Shown: positions 1 through 10,867 of the stretch, in pieces | Position numbering within the stretch: position 1 is the first letter of the stretch | Layout of the letters: every line of letters begins with the position of its first letter | Assembly: GCA_029168955.1 (NCBI GenBank) | Contig: JAPDOI010001558.1 | Span: 48,501 to 112,500 of the forward strand | Source of the DNA: Aplectana chamaeleonis | Taxonomy: Eukaryota; Nematoda; Chromadorea; Rhabditida; Cosmocercidae | Length of the DNA: 64,000 nucleotides | Direction: 5' to 3' | Made by a program: the position numbers and the translations under genes | Notes under the pieces: generated by a model | Database searches by the model: none | Told to the model about the DNA's origin: nothing | The model's input: only the letters and a program-made list of their open reading frames with translations

Positions 1-740
1 AGAAAGCTTCTCGGCTGTCTACTAATACACAGATAGACGCCCCATGCCTGCGAATTTTGAAGCAGAGCTTGATAAAACGCAGCGGGAAACGGAAACGGGT
101 CATGATATTCGTATTTAGATGAGTTTCAAATACATATGCTCGTATCCCGTATATTCTCTTTCAAAAATGTATGTATGTCTTTCCTCTTTCCTGACTTTCA
201 CGTACCTCTAAGTTTCAAACATCATTTTAGGTGTAGGTCTATAAGATCTGTAGTTCGAATAAAGATGTACCCTACCGTCTGTAGGATCTGGTCAGTAGGC
301 GCGCGGGGATGCGTTTTTACCCCGTTCGCGTCCTTTTTTCAAATATGTTTCCTCAAAATGAACTTATTTCAGATCTGAAAAAGTATTTGGGATTCAAGTT
401 GGGAGGGCTAGCCAATGACAAAACGCTTGCCAAGGTTCGAATTTGAGCAAAAAATGACCGGATTATGATTTCCAGAACGTTTCGTTGTGCAGCAGAATAC
501 TGTATTTGTGTACTGTATGGCACACTTGAAATAAGACCCCTAACGTTCCTGTTTAAGCTCAAACCCTAGCACTTAGATTACCGCTAGATAGCTCTTCTCA
601 CCAGGATCTTAAACTACTTCTCATTTCTAAAAAAAATAATTGGAAGGGAGTTATCAAAAAAGGAAGCATTAAGCGCGAAAACGCGTCCCGCGCGCCATCT
701 GACGAGATCCTACGAATGGTTTTGTATGTATATGTAACAT
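1..740. other. unassigned intergenic DNA
   Basis: No gene or clear repeat was recognised here. Open frames on either strand are short, carry no motif and have no splice context. Confidence 0.4.
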
Positions 741-892
741 CGGCATGAATCCTGAAGAGACTTTGCGTTCTCTGTTGGAGATTGGCGCAAACTCGGTGCG
801 CCTATCGGTGCGCCTCTTTTATAGCATACGGCACAGAGTTTGCGCCAGCCTTCAATAGTTAAGTCTCATTAGGATCCATGTCGGCGTTATCT
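741..892. repeat. short hairpin repeat (MITE-like), copy 1
   Basis: A hairpin of about 150 bp. The left arm begins CGGCATGAATCCTGAAGAGA and the right arm ends in the near-complement around AGGATCCATGTCGG, with inner arms GGCGCAAACTCGGTGC and GCACAGAGTTTGCGCC. A second copy lies at 31868-32005 inside a larger inverted repeat, which shows this is a dispersed family rather than a local palindrome. No coding content was seen. Confidence 0.6.
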
Positions 893-1187
893 CCACAAGG
901 TTAGTAACGGTGCTGACAAGTGCTACCAATTCGAAATTCAATGCACTCATCTCATTCACTCCCTAACACGGATTAAAACCAGTCCAAATGACTAGTGCAA
1001 AAAACATAAAATCGTTTTGTGTCATTACTCTTGTTTGCCCATAAACCATAAACCATGTTTGCCTCATGTTTGTAACATAAATGACCTGAGATAAGTCGCA
1101 AGTAACTTACATCGGCTCAGATATGTTACAAGTAACCTATTTTTGGCCTTTTATGTTACAAGTAACTTGTTTTCATTTTTCTGGGAA

Positions 1188-1521
1188 GGCGCTATTCATA
1201 CTACTCAACGCCAGCGACGTGAAACGCAGCCGTGGCGTTGGAGTACGAATGGCCTGACGACACTCCCCCGCGGCACGCACCTGACGCCCGCTCCACTGTA
1301 GCTTATTAATACACCATGTATTTCATTCGGTTTCATCATACTTGATTCCAGAACTATCCTTTGCTACCATAATGATGAACGCGTGCACAGAGTTCGTTTG
1401 CTCGGAAAAGTTAGGGTCCACTTTTTTCCGCTACCCCATGGCGTCTTCGCCGGTGTATTGATGAGCTGCTCAAGCGCGTGACGCCCGTGACGTGCTGGCG
1501 TGGAGGAGTATGAATACCGCC
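1188..1521. mobile_element. GCGCTATT-type terminal-inverted-repeat element, copy 1
   Basis: Both ends carry a related inverted terminus: GGCGCTATTCATACTACTCA on the left, complemented on the right by GAGTATGAATACCGCC. The interior from about 1341 aligns by eye with 41580-41720, so this is a non-autonomous DNA transposon with a second copy at 41488-42050. This copy lacks the nested insertion found in the other and serves as its empty reference. No transposase is present. Confidence 0.6.
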
Positions 1522-2830
1522 TTACAACGACTCGTCGGAACACTGCTATCTACTATTGCTGCAGAGCTCGTCCAAACACTGGGCCGACCAAACGTGCTGA
1601 TGATTTCGCGTTTGAACAGAAATGAACCGTTTGGGACCCCGAAGCTCTGTACCGAACGTCCCAGCGCATGGTCAGGCAGACCATAGTCCCGGACCTCGAC
1701 AAAGCTACGTGCCCCCTTGGTGGTCCCAATTTCGAAAAATGCCAAAAAATTTCAGTCCTCCCAGGCTCAAAAACCTTACAGTTTTTGCAGAGAAAATTTT
1801 AAAAAAAAGTTTTTTTATACTCAAACCTTATTCGATAATTACTACACTCCCTACCCTGCTGATGAGCCTTGGGAAGTGTAGTTTTGACTTGCTCTTGGCT
1901 ATGCAGTAGCAACGTCTCTATTGAGAAAGGATTAATTGAAACCTCACAATCTCATTATACAGAAACAGGATGGAAGGTGAGTACAAATCAAGTCAGAAGT
2001 CTAAAAACGCTGGGTACCGCATATGCTGCAGGCTAGCAAAAAGTCATAATGGATTTCTGTAGTGAAGGAAATTACTGTGTGGGTGCAGAACGTTCCCTAA
2101 CTTTTGATGGATTCCAACCAAGAAGTGAGCGACATTCTGGTGTATGCCGAGCGTTATTCGGGGACGTTCTAGACTTTCGATAAGATCTCACTAATCACAA
2201 GGCTTCAAGACACCTCGGTGCAAACCTAGTTGGAGGGAGTCAATCAGGATCGGGGTTCGGCGTGAGGTGTGATGTATCACAGAGGGGGGGGGGGTCGGAC
2301 CCGTCGACATTCGGTGAGATGGGGTCGGACCTTCGGTCATATCAAAAAAGAAACAGAATAGCGAGAAATAACTGCGAAAAAAAATCGATTGAGGCAAGAT
2401 AAGAAATGGGGATGTAAAAACATTCCAGGAACACACAAGAGGAGCTTACTCTTGTGATAAAGCATGCGAGATAATAGGCGACAGTAGCATGGCCATCGTA
2501 AATAATTCTGACATAGAGAAGGAGTCTTGGCCAGGTTAAGTTTGCCGCCATAGCTCCCCTGGATATGTCAGCAGCAGTGGTGTTGAGTTCTCGCTGTCAT
2601 CGAGGTCATTACAAGCGGACTATCCTGTCAACGAAATGGCACAGATGTTCTGGAATTTCGTAATCTAAGATGCATTTTTAGGCGATTTAGAATTCACAGG
2701 CTCGATCCCGCTAAAGATCAAAATTTTCGCTAGTCTGGGAAACGATGGATAGTTGACTGTTTGAGAAGAGCATTGTTCACTGTTATATCTCTTGCAATTT
2801 ACTCCACGAAATTTACTCGTGTCCAGGGTG
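1522..2830. other. unassigned DNA with a G-run
   Basis: Nothing was recognised apart from a G homopolymer of about ten bases near 2284. Several overlapping short open frames on both strands cover 1.5-1.75 kb, but none shows a domain or splice pattern. Confidence 0.35.
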
Positions 2831-2841
2831 CGATATCGCCT

Positions 2842-3102
2842 GAAGCATAGGATTTTTATGTCCTAAGGGCACATAGGTGCGATTTCAGGCATGAAAACCA
2901 CATTTAGTAGTTGGCTATCCGGATGTGGAAACGCGCTCCAAATTTCATGGATGCAGCTTCAATCCGAACAGCGCTACATAGCGTGGGTGGAGCCTGTTTT
3001 CATGCCCTGAGGGCAAATAGGTGCTGTATCAGGCATAATAACCACATTTTGTAATTGAAGATCCGTATGTGAAAACGCCCCCAAAATTTTATGGACGCAG
3101 CT
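2842..3102. repeat. direct tandem duplication, about 150 bp unit
   Basis: A block starting TTTTTATGTCCTAAGGGCAC recurs once as TTTTCATGCCCTGAGGGCAA near 2997. The first unit ends with GGATGCAGCTTCAATCCGAA. The second reads GGACGCAGCT and is then broken at TTAA by the element at 3107-4291, resuming with GCCGAACAGCGCTGCATAGG. The intact first unit is therefore the empty site for that insertion. Confidence 0.65.
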
Positions 3103-3106
3103 TTAA

Positions 3107-4291
3107 AGGCAGTATTCACGATAGAAAATGTGTTCCAGTTTCCGCTAGGAATGGGTAGTGGAGGGGCACACTGTAACGTTGAAGTCGAAAGAACGCACGA
3201 AAACGAGCCAGGAAATGCTCCAAAAGAGCCCAAAGTTGCAACTTCGAGCGCAAGGCAAACCCCAAAAGCGCAACATACGCCCACCGTCGTGAACAAATGA
3301 ATGCTCGAGATCGTGAGATGAGCGATGATTTATAATCATGGCCCCGTTCTTCCCTGCATTCTCAACTTCTCTTTTTACTCACGTCAGCTCGCATACATCG
3401 GCTGCGAAAGACGGAAGTTACAAGCAACAACTCGTCCACTATGTTTCCCTAGCTCAAATTTTGAGGGACCATAACTCCGTTCTCAGAAGGTCTTGTACGA
3501 TTTCAGAAATATCATTGTAATCAGCATCTCAGATAAAAACAGCTCACTTCCCGCCGGCCAAGTCGGGCTAGTCGACTTCGCGCGGCTCCAATTTTGTGGG
3601 CGTGGCACAGCGCCCCACTTCCCGCTGACAGAGAGGCTCTACCGTCTTTCCGCGGAGTGTCGGCGGGCAGTCGGCTATTGCTGGGGGTCATCGAACACTC
3701 ACTCATCGATTCCCACTCTGATATCATCATTGCACCACCCACTAGAGTGGAGCCAATGAACAATTGACGAGCAGAGAACGCTGTGTTGAGACTCTTTCCA
3801 AAACCCGCGCTGTGTGCGACGCTGGCCTTGGGCAGGTGAACCACTGTCCGTTAATGGCATCTGCGAATTGGAAGGCTGTAAGAAGCAGTGAGTGTAAGAA
3901 GCTTCCCCACAGAAGCTCACTCCTTACTTGTCAAATGCAGTTCAAGATTAAATCCCCAGGAGCGGATTTTTCGAATTCTGTTAGGAGAGATCTTTACTTA
4001 AAGGGTGATTTTTAAATGTGCCGCAAACTGTTTTAGGATTGTCTTCTGTCCGTCATCAGACTAGCCGTAAGGCGGTGGCAGAAGGGCCGCAAAGTGCGTG
4101 TTCACCGTATACGGGCAGTCAACGAAACAGCGCTGCCGACTGCCCGCGACCGATCTATTGGCCTTCCGCGGGAAGGGTTACGGGACGTCGGCTAGTAGTA
4201 CCGCGGGAAGTATGATGTCTCTATCTGAGATGGGGCCGTTTTCAAGATAGGTGGGAGAACAGAAAAACGATTTTTATCGTCAACACTGCCT
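3107..4291 (-). mobile_element. TTAA-flanked element (family TTAA-1) with nested insertion
   Basis: This element starts AGGCAGTATTCACGATAG and ends ATCGTCAACACTGCCT between TTAA at 3103-3106 and 4292-4295. The outer parts match the roughly 490 bp copy at 28156-28641 in inverse orientation. The extra 0.7 kb is a CTCAGATA-type element at 3528-4229 inserted between the two halves. No transposase ORF exists, so it is non-autonomous. TTAA duplication is known for piggyBac and Kolobok; assigning it to either superfamily would be inference. Confidence 0.8.
3528..4229 (+). mobile_element. CTCAGATA-type element, copy 1 (nested in TTAA-1)
   Basis: About 702 bp, bounded by CTCAGATAAAAACAGC and GATGTCTCTATCTGAG, with the subterminal GC-rich CACTTCCCGC motif at both ends. 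AT stands on both sides, and the uninterrupted TTAA-1 copy at 28.2 kb reads CAGCATGGGG here, so the insertion duplicated the two bases AT. No coding capacity was recognised. Confidence 0.75.
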
Positions 4292-4575
4292 TTAAGCCGA
4301 ACAGCGCTGCATAGGAAGGGGTCCATGAAAAAAATCGATAGCTGTGAAATATTTACGAGTATTTAACGAATTTTGAATTAGGGAGTTTCTTGTTGCTACA
4401 ACATGCGGAAAATCTAGTCACTGACCCAAGAAACTGATTTCATTCTTTTACTCGGTTAAAAACGGTCTTTGAAGACCCATTTTTAGGTGTGATACAGTCG
4501 ATTTACCACTCGCCTCCAATGCTCTCTCTATCACTCTAACGTAAGGGCACACGACGGTTTGCATTGTCGTACGCT

Positions 4576-5273
4576 TCCAGATAGAGACGTCACACTTCCC
4601 GCGGTACCACTAGCCGACGTCCCGTAACCCCTCCCGCGGAAGGCCAGTAGAACGGTCGCGGGCAGTCGGCAGCGACGTTTCGTTGACTGCCCGTACACAG
4701 TGAACAAGCACTCTCCGGCCCTTCTGCCACCGCCTTACGGCTAATCTGATGACTAACAGAAGACAGCTCTAAAACAGTCCGCGGCACATTTGAAAATCAT
4801 CCTTTGAGTAAAGGTCTGTTAAAACAAAATTTAGAAAATCCTTTTCTGAGGACTTCATCTTGAACTGCTCTTGGCAAGTAAGGAGTGAGCCTATACTGGC
4901 AAGCTTCCTACACTCACTGGTCCTTGCAGTCTTCCCATTGATGCCATTAACGGACAGCGGTTTACCTGCCTAAGACGAGCGTCGCACACAGCGCGGGTTT
5001 TGGAAAGAGTCTCAACACAGCGTTCTCTGCTGAGCAATCGTTCATTGGCTCCACTCTAGTGGGTGGTGCAATGATTATATCAAAGTGGGAATCGATGAGT
5101 GAGTGTTCGATGACCACCAGGAATAGCCGACTGCCGGCCGACACTCCGCGGGAAGCCTGGAAAGCCTCTCTTTCCGCGGGAAGTGGGGCGCTGTGCCACG
5201 CCCATAAAACTGGAGCCACGCGAAGTCGACTAGCCCGACTTGGCCGGCGGGAAGTGGGCTGTTTCTATCTGAG
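4576..5273 (-). mobile_element. CTCAGATA-type element, copy 2
   Basis: This copy is inverted relative to copy 1, beginning CCAGATAGAGACGTCACAC and ending GGGCTGTTTCTATCTGAG. Its interior follows copy 1 in reverse complement, including the segment around TTTAAATGTGCC, here AAATTTGAAAATC-like and diverged. The left terminus has lost the canonical CTC. Confidence 0.75.
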
Positions 5274-5281
5274 CTGCAGTG

Positions 5282-5470
5282 CCCGGTTCTTTCGGGCGAC
5301 GACTGCAATCAATGATCGTGATTATCAATTAATTTATCCATGCAATTAATTGTTGGTGCATTCATTCATTTATTCATTCGCTTATTTGATCGCCTCTTTA
5401 TCCATTTGTTTAATTGTGCATTTATTTGTTCATTCATTCATTCGTTTTTCTATGTAAGTTTCTATCAACA
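5282..5470. repeat. AT-rich ATTCATTC block, left side of a CR1 insertion
   Basis: This stretch is dominated by ATTCATTC/ATTTATT runs and contains CGCCTCTTTATCCATTTG. A similar block lies inverted at 7745-7920 on the far side of the CR1 LINE. The two may be halves of one inverted-repeat element into which the LINE inserted. Confidence 0.4.
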
Positions 5471-5828
5471 CATCAATTTCTAAACTTGAAATGACGGACG
5501 TGCAATCATAGGAATCTCGGAAAAAACAGGCTGATTTTCTGAAGAATACTGAGATTAAATATACAATTCATTTAATTTGTATAAACTAGTATAAAATTCA
5601 ATCAGTAAGTCACACATCAAATGAGAGGTGCACCTTGTGCGCAAGTCAAGAAATTAATGTTTAGATAGAAACTCACATATCCTAACAAACAATAAATGAA
5701 AGTTGTATTTATTTATTTATTGAGTACGCTACATAAGGCAAGCGCACTAAACATCAAAATAAGATTATGAACAGAAACCATGAACCGGAATGAACGGAAT
5801 ACAATTCAATATTGATCCTAACACTGCC

Positions 5829-7740
5829 TTAGAAGCACAACAGCTTCTTCCCCGCAGTGCGTTTGAAACTCCGCAAGATAGAAGGTATCGGTACAGGGGT
5901 AATATCGAGGTTAAGAGAGATGAAGGTTGATCCGAGGTTAAGAGAGATGAAGGTTGATCCGGCTCTACAAGTGAAAGAAAGGGCTCTCATATTGCCCTTC
6001 GGGACTACATATGAAATCTTGATCTTGCTTCCCCTAGTCCTTGACTGACTTAGCCTATAGAAGCTTGAGATATTAGTTTTCGCAATGCCAACCAGTAACT
6101 TGAACAACATGCAGACATCATTAAAGGCAGTGTTCACGAAGAAAAGCTGCACGTTTTTTTGGCTCAAGCGTAAGCTTTGGGCCCTCTAAGAGGATTAAGA
6201 ACGGAAGTGCGACGAAAAACGGCCGGTAAATGGGTGAAAATCTCTTGGGTCAGCCAACGCATTGGGCCACTCCGCCCATGTCCTATAACAGTTTCCCTGA
6301 ATTTGTGGTTAGATGAGCTATGGTTTCAAATCAAAAGCCCCGTTTTTCCTTTCATTCTAAACGTCTCTCTTTACTCAGGTCATCTCGCACACATCGGCTG
6401 CAAAAAACGGGGGTTACTAACCTCGGACAACTCATCCACAATGCTTCCCTAGCTGAATTTTGAGTGGCCATAACTCCGTTTCCAGGGGGTCTTGTACGAT
6501 TCCAGGGTCACTATGAAGTCAGCATGCGACCGTTTTCAAGATAGGCGGAAAAGCAGACAAACGACTTTCATAGTGGACACTGCCTTTAAGTCGGCGGCGA
6601 GATTCTAACGAATGAAGTTTCAACTCTCTATTTCTAACTCCCGCACTCGGAATTCTGTCATAGGCCTGGATGTGAGATCTTACATAAATTTTGCGTGTAA
6701 AATTGTTTTGGATTTTCTCCAGTTGCAACACATCTTTTCTCTTCTGCGGTGAGAAAACTGTCGTCCAAAATAGGTCTGACGTAGGTCTTATATGCCTTTA
6801 ACAACACCTTTCTGCCACGGACCAGCAACGCCTCAGTAATGTTCGGAGAAATCAAGTTTGCTGTTGTAATGAAAACCCAGGTCTTTAACAGAGGTTACAG
6901 GGTTGAGCTTATGCCCATCTAAAGTGTAGGTACACGGAAAGCTCGATATTCCCAGTCTCATGAACACTGTTTTTTTCGGGAGCCAGTGGCAGTTTCCACT
7001 TGTGGGACCAATATCCTCCAATGCACAAGTCAACATACTCTGATCATTCTCGCATTCTATCTTCTTACATATCTTGATATCATCAGCGAACTGCTTGCAC
7101 TCAACACCACAGAGCTCCAGGAGACCCGGCAGTTCTGAAGTGTAAATAGCAAACAGAATTGGTGACAATAAGCCACCTTGGCGCACTCCACTCTTTACGG
7201 ACCTAACCGATGAGAATGCTCCATTGATCTTCACTTGAAAGCTCCTGTCAGAAAGTTAGTTTTTGATCCATTCAACGATTTTTGGATGAAATTTTAGTTT
7301 TGAAATTTTATAAAGAAGTTTAGAGTGGTCCACACGATCAAATGCTTTCGAAAAATCAAAATACACCACATGGCAACATTTTTTCGAGTCCAAATAATCA
7401 CTCCAGTCATTTATGCACTCAAGCAAGTTAGTTTCTACTGATTTACCTCGAACAAAACCGTGCTGATTAGCGGGGATAATTGCATTTCTCTCAAGATGTT
7501 CCATTATAACTTTTTTGAGCCCCTTTTCAAAAATTCTACAAAGATGTGATGTGATGCTGACAGGCCTATAATTATCGATACAACTGGCAGGTTCTTTTTT
7601 TAGTAGTGGTGTGACAAAAGAATGCCTCCATCTTTATGGAACTTCCAAAAAACAGATTGGCTGATTAAACAAGTATGCTAACGGACCCGCTATAAGGTGG
7701 GCGACATTTTTGAGAAAAATGCCAGGCACAAAATCTGGCG
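5829..7740 (-). pseudogene. CR1 reverse transcriptase remnant
   Basis: The frame is broken but the RT blocks are clear. Around 7400 the palm motif YFDFSKAFDRVDH carries the first catalytic Asp. GVRQGGLLSPILFAIY lies near 7170 and FADD (second catalytic pair) near 7095. The thumb/C-terminal region LESRRRL is at 6600-6640 and resumes at NDVCMLFKLLVGIA near 6110. Lesions seen are an in-frame TAA after IKN (7256), loss of residues after the FADD block, and the 461 bp transposon. The family copies RNA into DNA at the target site in the nucleus; this copy cannot. Confidence 0.8.
6125..6585 (-). mobile_element. TTAA-flanked element (family TTAA-1) inside the CR1 ORF
   Basis: 461 bp, beginning AGGCAGTGTTCACGAAG and ending TAGTGGACACTGCCT, flanked by TTAA at 6121-6124 and 6586-6589. 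It matches 28156-28641 inverted. Removing it with one TTAA joins CR1 codons L and N exactly in frame, which proves the duplication and dates the insertion after the LINE. Confidence 0.9.
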
Positions 7741-7744
7741 TAAA

Positions 7745-7920
7745 AAATCAATAAATAAATCAATAAATGAACAAAGAAATGCGCAAATAATCAAATGAAC
7801 AAAGAGGCGAATAAATAAACATTCAAGCAAATGAATAAATACATAAATATAATTGAAGGAATAATTTGATTAATAAATGAATGACTAATTAAATGAATAA
7901 ATAAAGAACGCCCAATAAAA
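7745..7920. repeat. AT-rich AATAAATG block, right side of the CR1 insertion
   Basis: Runs of AATAAATGAATG and CAAAGAGGCGAATAAATA resemble the reverse complement of 5282-5470. Confidence 0.4.
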
Positions 7921-8040
7921 ATTAGTATTAGAATGTTTAGGAGGTGCTGCACCGAATGTGTGACAGCGAATTTTCCGTTGCCCTTCTGTGGACTTTTGAT
8001 CAATTGTGGTATACCGATCAAGAGTAAAACTGTTGTCCTA

Positions 8041-8446
8041 CTCTGAGAGTTTTGACCGAGAAATAGCCAAGAAATGGCCCACCAGACTCCACAGCGGCTC
8101 CTGGTAGGCTATTTCCCGGCATCTCACGAAACTGACATGAAGAAGCCAGAAATAGCCCCGAGATATGACCAAGAAATAACGAGAAGTAACCAAAAGTAAC
8201 CAAGGCCCGACCGTCGCCGGCTCGCTGAGCCACCATTCGCGGCCGCCAGCAATTGAGCGGGGCCTCCAGTGGGTGAACAAGGTTCAAGTACCTCAAGCTT
8301 GGCTAATTGGGTCGAAAGATGTGTTGATATCTGAATCATGCATCTGGAATGCGCCGTATACCTACTTGGAGAACATTATTTCTCGGCTAGTTCGCGGCGA
8401 GCGTTATTTGGCGGCTATCTTGTGGCGAGCAATAATTAGCGGCTAG
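8041..8446 (+). mobile_element. CTCTGAGAG-type element with GAAATAGCC repeats, 3' end lost
   Basis: The left end is TA followed by CTCTGAGAGTTTTGACCGAG, then repeated GAAATAGCC motifs. The middle section CGTCGCCGGCTCGC...GCCACCAT and the right section with CGGCGAGC repeats match 49648-50109. The right terminus CTCGG...GAG present in that copy is missing; this copy fades out at GCGGCTAGTTT before a TTGA microsatellite. Overlapping frames on both strands are shadows of this repeat. Confidence 0.65.
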
Positions 8447-8464
8447 TTTGATTGATTGATTGAT
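8447..8464. repeat. (TTGA)n microsatellite
   Basis: Four tandem TTGA units directly abut the broken end of the preceding element. Confidence 0.8.
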
Positions 8465-8550
8465 TTACTACACGGTAGAACCGTGTCAAAGACAACAACA
8501 GATAGTTTTCGGTTCTTCTGCCCTTGATTAGCAAGAGAACAACACTTCGA

Positions 8551-8615
8551 GAGCACCGTCCCTCATGGCGCAGTGCGATAAGTCTTGTTGTCCGGGTTCG
8601 ATTCCAACAGTGCTG
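8551..8615 (+). ncRNA. tRNA-like remnant or tRNA-derived SINE head with Pol III boxes
   Basis: An A-box-like TGGCGCAGTGCG (8566) and a perfect B box GGTTCGATTCC (8595) lie between the pairable ends AGCAC (8552) and GTGCT (8610). The A-to-B distance of 29 nt is too short for a complete anticodon arm (a tRNA has about 44), so this is not a functional tRNA. It is best read as a deleted tRNA pseudogene or the head of a tRNA-derived SINE. Transcription is unproven. Confidence 0.45.
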
Positions 8616-9612
8616 TGAGTTTTGCACTTGTGACTGCTACCTTCTCCAATTCAACCACTGGTTAACAAGCGGTTTACGTGGGGTGTCCCTACGGTCAGCG
8701 GGCGGCTAACTCATGGCCAGCGTGCATTTAAACCGCAGCTGAACTTCGCTGTTTAATTGCGGTCAACGCAATGATTACTACCACCCTATGTCTGCATCGA
8801 AACCTGTGGGTGGGTGGAATTGTGGTGCGCGCGAAGCGCGCATCAGATTTGATTTTAAATCGGCCACGCGCGCAACCCCTTTTTCGAAATCTCAGTTGAG
8901 TGTGAACGTAGAAATTAGTGCTAAATTGCATTAAAAAGAGCGCAAAAAGATGGTACATGTTCCCAAAAATGGCTTAGAACGGTTTACAGCTGGTTCTCGA
9001 GTAAAAATTGAAAAACCGCGCGTTTCTGTTGTTAATCTCCTTTTTTTTTTCAGACGGCGTACGCGATCTTGCGGGTACTCTTAAAATTGAGCTAGGGAGC
9101 TTATTTTTGGACAGGACGCTGAAAATGGATGCAGGTCGCTCCTATTCCAATTTGAACTTGATACATATACTTTGAAGCGTACCTCAAAATCTTGGGTTTA
9201 TATACTAAATTAGCCATGAAGCACGAAAACTGTTTTTTTCTGCTACGGCTGTGGAGACCGGGGTGTGTGGGTGAATTTGCAGCCAATCAGCATAGGTCGT
9301 CGGAGATAAGTATTTTGTCCAAATCCGTACTCTTGACACTTCATCGATCGATAATCAGTATTATCGATTTTCGCGCTTTTTGCACAAAATGCGGCTAGGA
9401 GTGGTGATTGCTGATGGGATTGGTGTTCTTGATTGGAGAATTTTGCTCATCAATCATTATCGATAAATACCGATCAATAATATTGATTTTTTCGTCTGTT
9501 GCATAAAATGCCGCCATGATTTTTGATTGTTGATGGCTCTAAGTCACTTGTTTGGGAAATTTTTCTCATCATGCAAGGTCAAATATTAATGATCAATAAT
9601 ATCGAGTTAATA

Positions 9613-10070
9613 ACGATTTGGTTATGATAAAAAAAGATTCAAAGGGTCCTGAAATATCTTAAAAAATAATTCGGCGTAAAATAGTCTGGAAAAAGAAAAA
9701 AGCTAGGAAATGAAGCGAAATAACAAAAATGCGATTTGGTCGTCGATCATTTCACAAGCTTCTCCGTTAAACTTAGCAAAACGAAATCAAGCGTTGGAAA
9801 CATTATGCCATTTTTGAAAGCTGTAATAAGGGAATCAGCATAGGTCAAGCTAGGTAAACGCAAGGCTCCATTCCATATCGTGCTTGATTTCGTTTTGATA
9901 AGTTTAGCGGAGAAGCTTGTGAAATGATCGACCACCAAATCGCATTTTTTGTTATTTCACTTCATTTCCTAGCTTTTTTATTTTTCCAGACTATTTTACG
10001 CCGAATCATTTTTCAAGATATTTCAAGACCTTTTTGAATCTTTTTGTTTATCATTACCAAATCGTTACTC
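9613..10070. repeat. long inverted repeat, about 190 bp arms
   Basis: The left arm (AACGATTTGGTTATGATAAA...AACGAAATCAAGC, to about 9795) is complemented by the right arm (GCTTGATTTCGTTTTGATAA...TTTATCATTACCAAATCGTT, from about 9880) around a loop of about 90 bp. No coding capacity. It is a hairpin-forming element. Confidence 0.75.
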
Positions 10071-10152
10071 TTGCCGGGAAGCTAAATTTTCAGAAATACT
10101 GTGCGAGCGTTCACAGGTTCGACAAAATTCAAGTTCCAATTCGTGTTGTTAA

Positions 10153-10584
10153 AGGCAGGGTTCACGATAAAAAGTGTTGGGTTATCTTGATGAAAATGTA
10201 GGTCTGGTAATTAAAATATTAAAATTAAGTGAGGAAGCCCCGGAATTCGCTGGAAAAATGCACAAAAACAAGCCAAGACGGCTAACTACTGGTGTCAGCC
10301 CCCCCTCAGAGTTTCATGAATTTCTCGCTCCTCGGTATTTTAATTTGCCCTTTTAGTAGCCAGTGGGCTCTAGAAGCGCTCAACAAATACTTTAGAAGAA
10401 AAATAGAAGACGGCGTAACAAGCTTTAACGAAAATCTCGATATTCAGGGACGGGAGGACACCAAGCAATAACTTGTTCTTGAGCATTTTTTCTAAAAATT
10501 ATTACTTATTTTCACTTTTGTGATGATCGGATCTGCCTTTCCATGGGGATAGCAAAACATCCGACTTAATCGAGAACCCTGCCT
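10153..10584 (+). mobile_element. TTAA-flanked element, AGGCAGGGTTC variant
   Basis: It starts AGGCAGGGTTCACGATAAAA after TTAA (10149-10152) and ends CGAGAACCCTGCCT before TTGA (10585-10588). A second element begins immediately (AGACAGTGTTCACGATAA at 10589) sharing that TTGA, but its far end was not found. Confidence 0.65.
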
Positions 10585-10714
10585 TTGAAGACAGTGTTCA
10601 CGATAATTTTCAATTTTGAGATTATTCGTTATATTGATCAGGTGACCCCCATGTATATTTAAAACGGTGGCGGAAAATTGAAAAAAACGCACCAGAAGTA
10701 CACGAAATCCTTAG

Positions 10715-10867
10715 GTACCCTCGATGCCCGAGCAACTCGCAGGAAGGAGCTTGGCAGTTCGGCATGTGCGTTGCGGTGAATTTGAGAAAGGGTGTACGGG
10801 TGACCGTGTGTTATTCCGGCCCCAGCCCGGGCAGTTATTCAAATAATCAATGCTGTGGTGGAATCAC
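10715..10867 (-). repeat. dispersed repeat interrupted by the 1.9 kb element
   Basis: The inverse of this segment is at 28000-28145 (shared ACACACGGTCACCCGTACAC-type core and CGCAACGCACATG). The homology resumes after 12779 with AATTTGTTCGCGGCATAATA, matching 27950-27990. The 28 kb copy is therefore the uninterrupted form. Confidence 0.65.

Larger units (their letters stand above)
5704..7745 (-). mobile_element. CR1-type LINE, 5'-truncated, split by a TTAA element
   Basis: The reverse-transcriptase half and 3' end of a CR1-clade LINE read from about 7745 to a 3' tail of AATAAATAAATA repeats near 5704. The endonuclease is missing and the 5' end stops abruptly in AT-rich DNA, which is typical 5' truncation. 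The coding part runs 7740-6590, is interrupted by the insertion at 6125-6585, and continues 6120-5829. It is a dead copy. Confidence 0.8.

Noticed and set aside
8551..8615. Functional tRNA gene
   Set aside because: A and B boxes are about 15 nt too close; no room for an anticodon arm.
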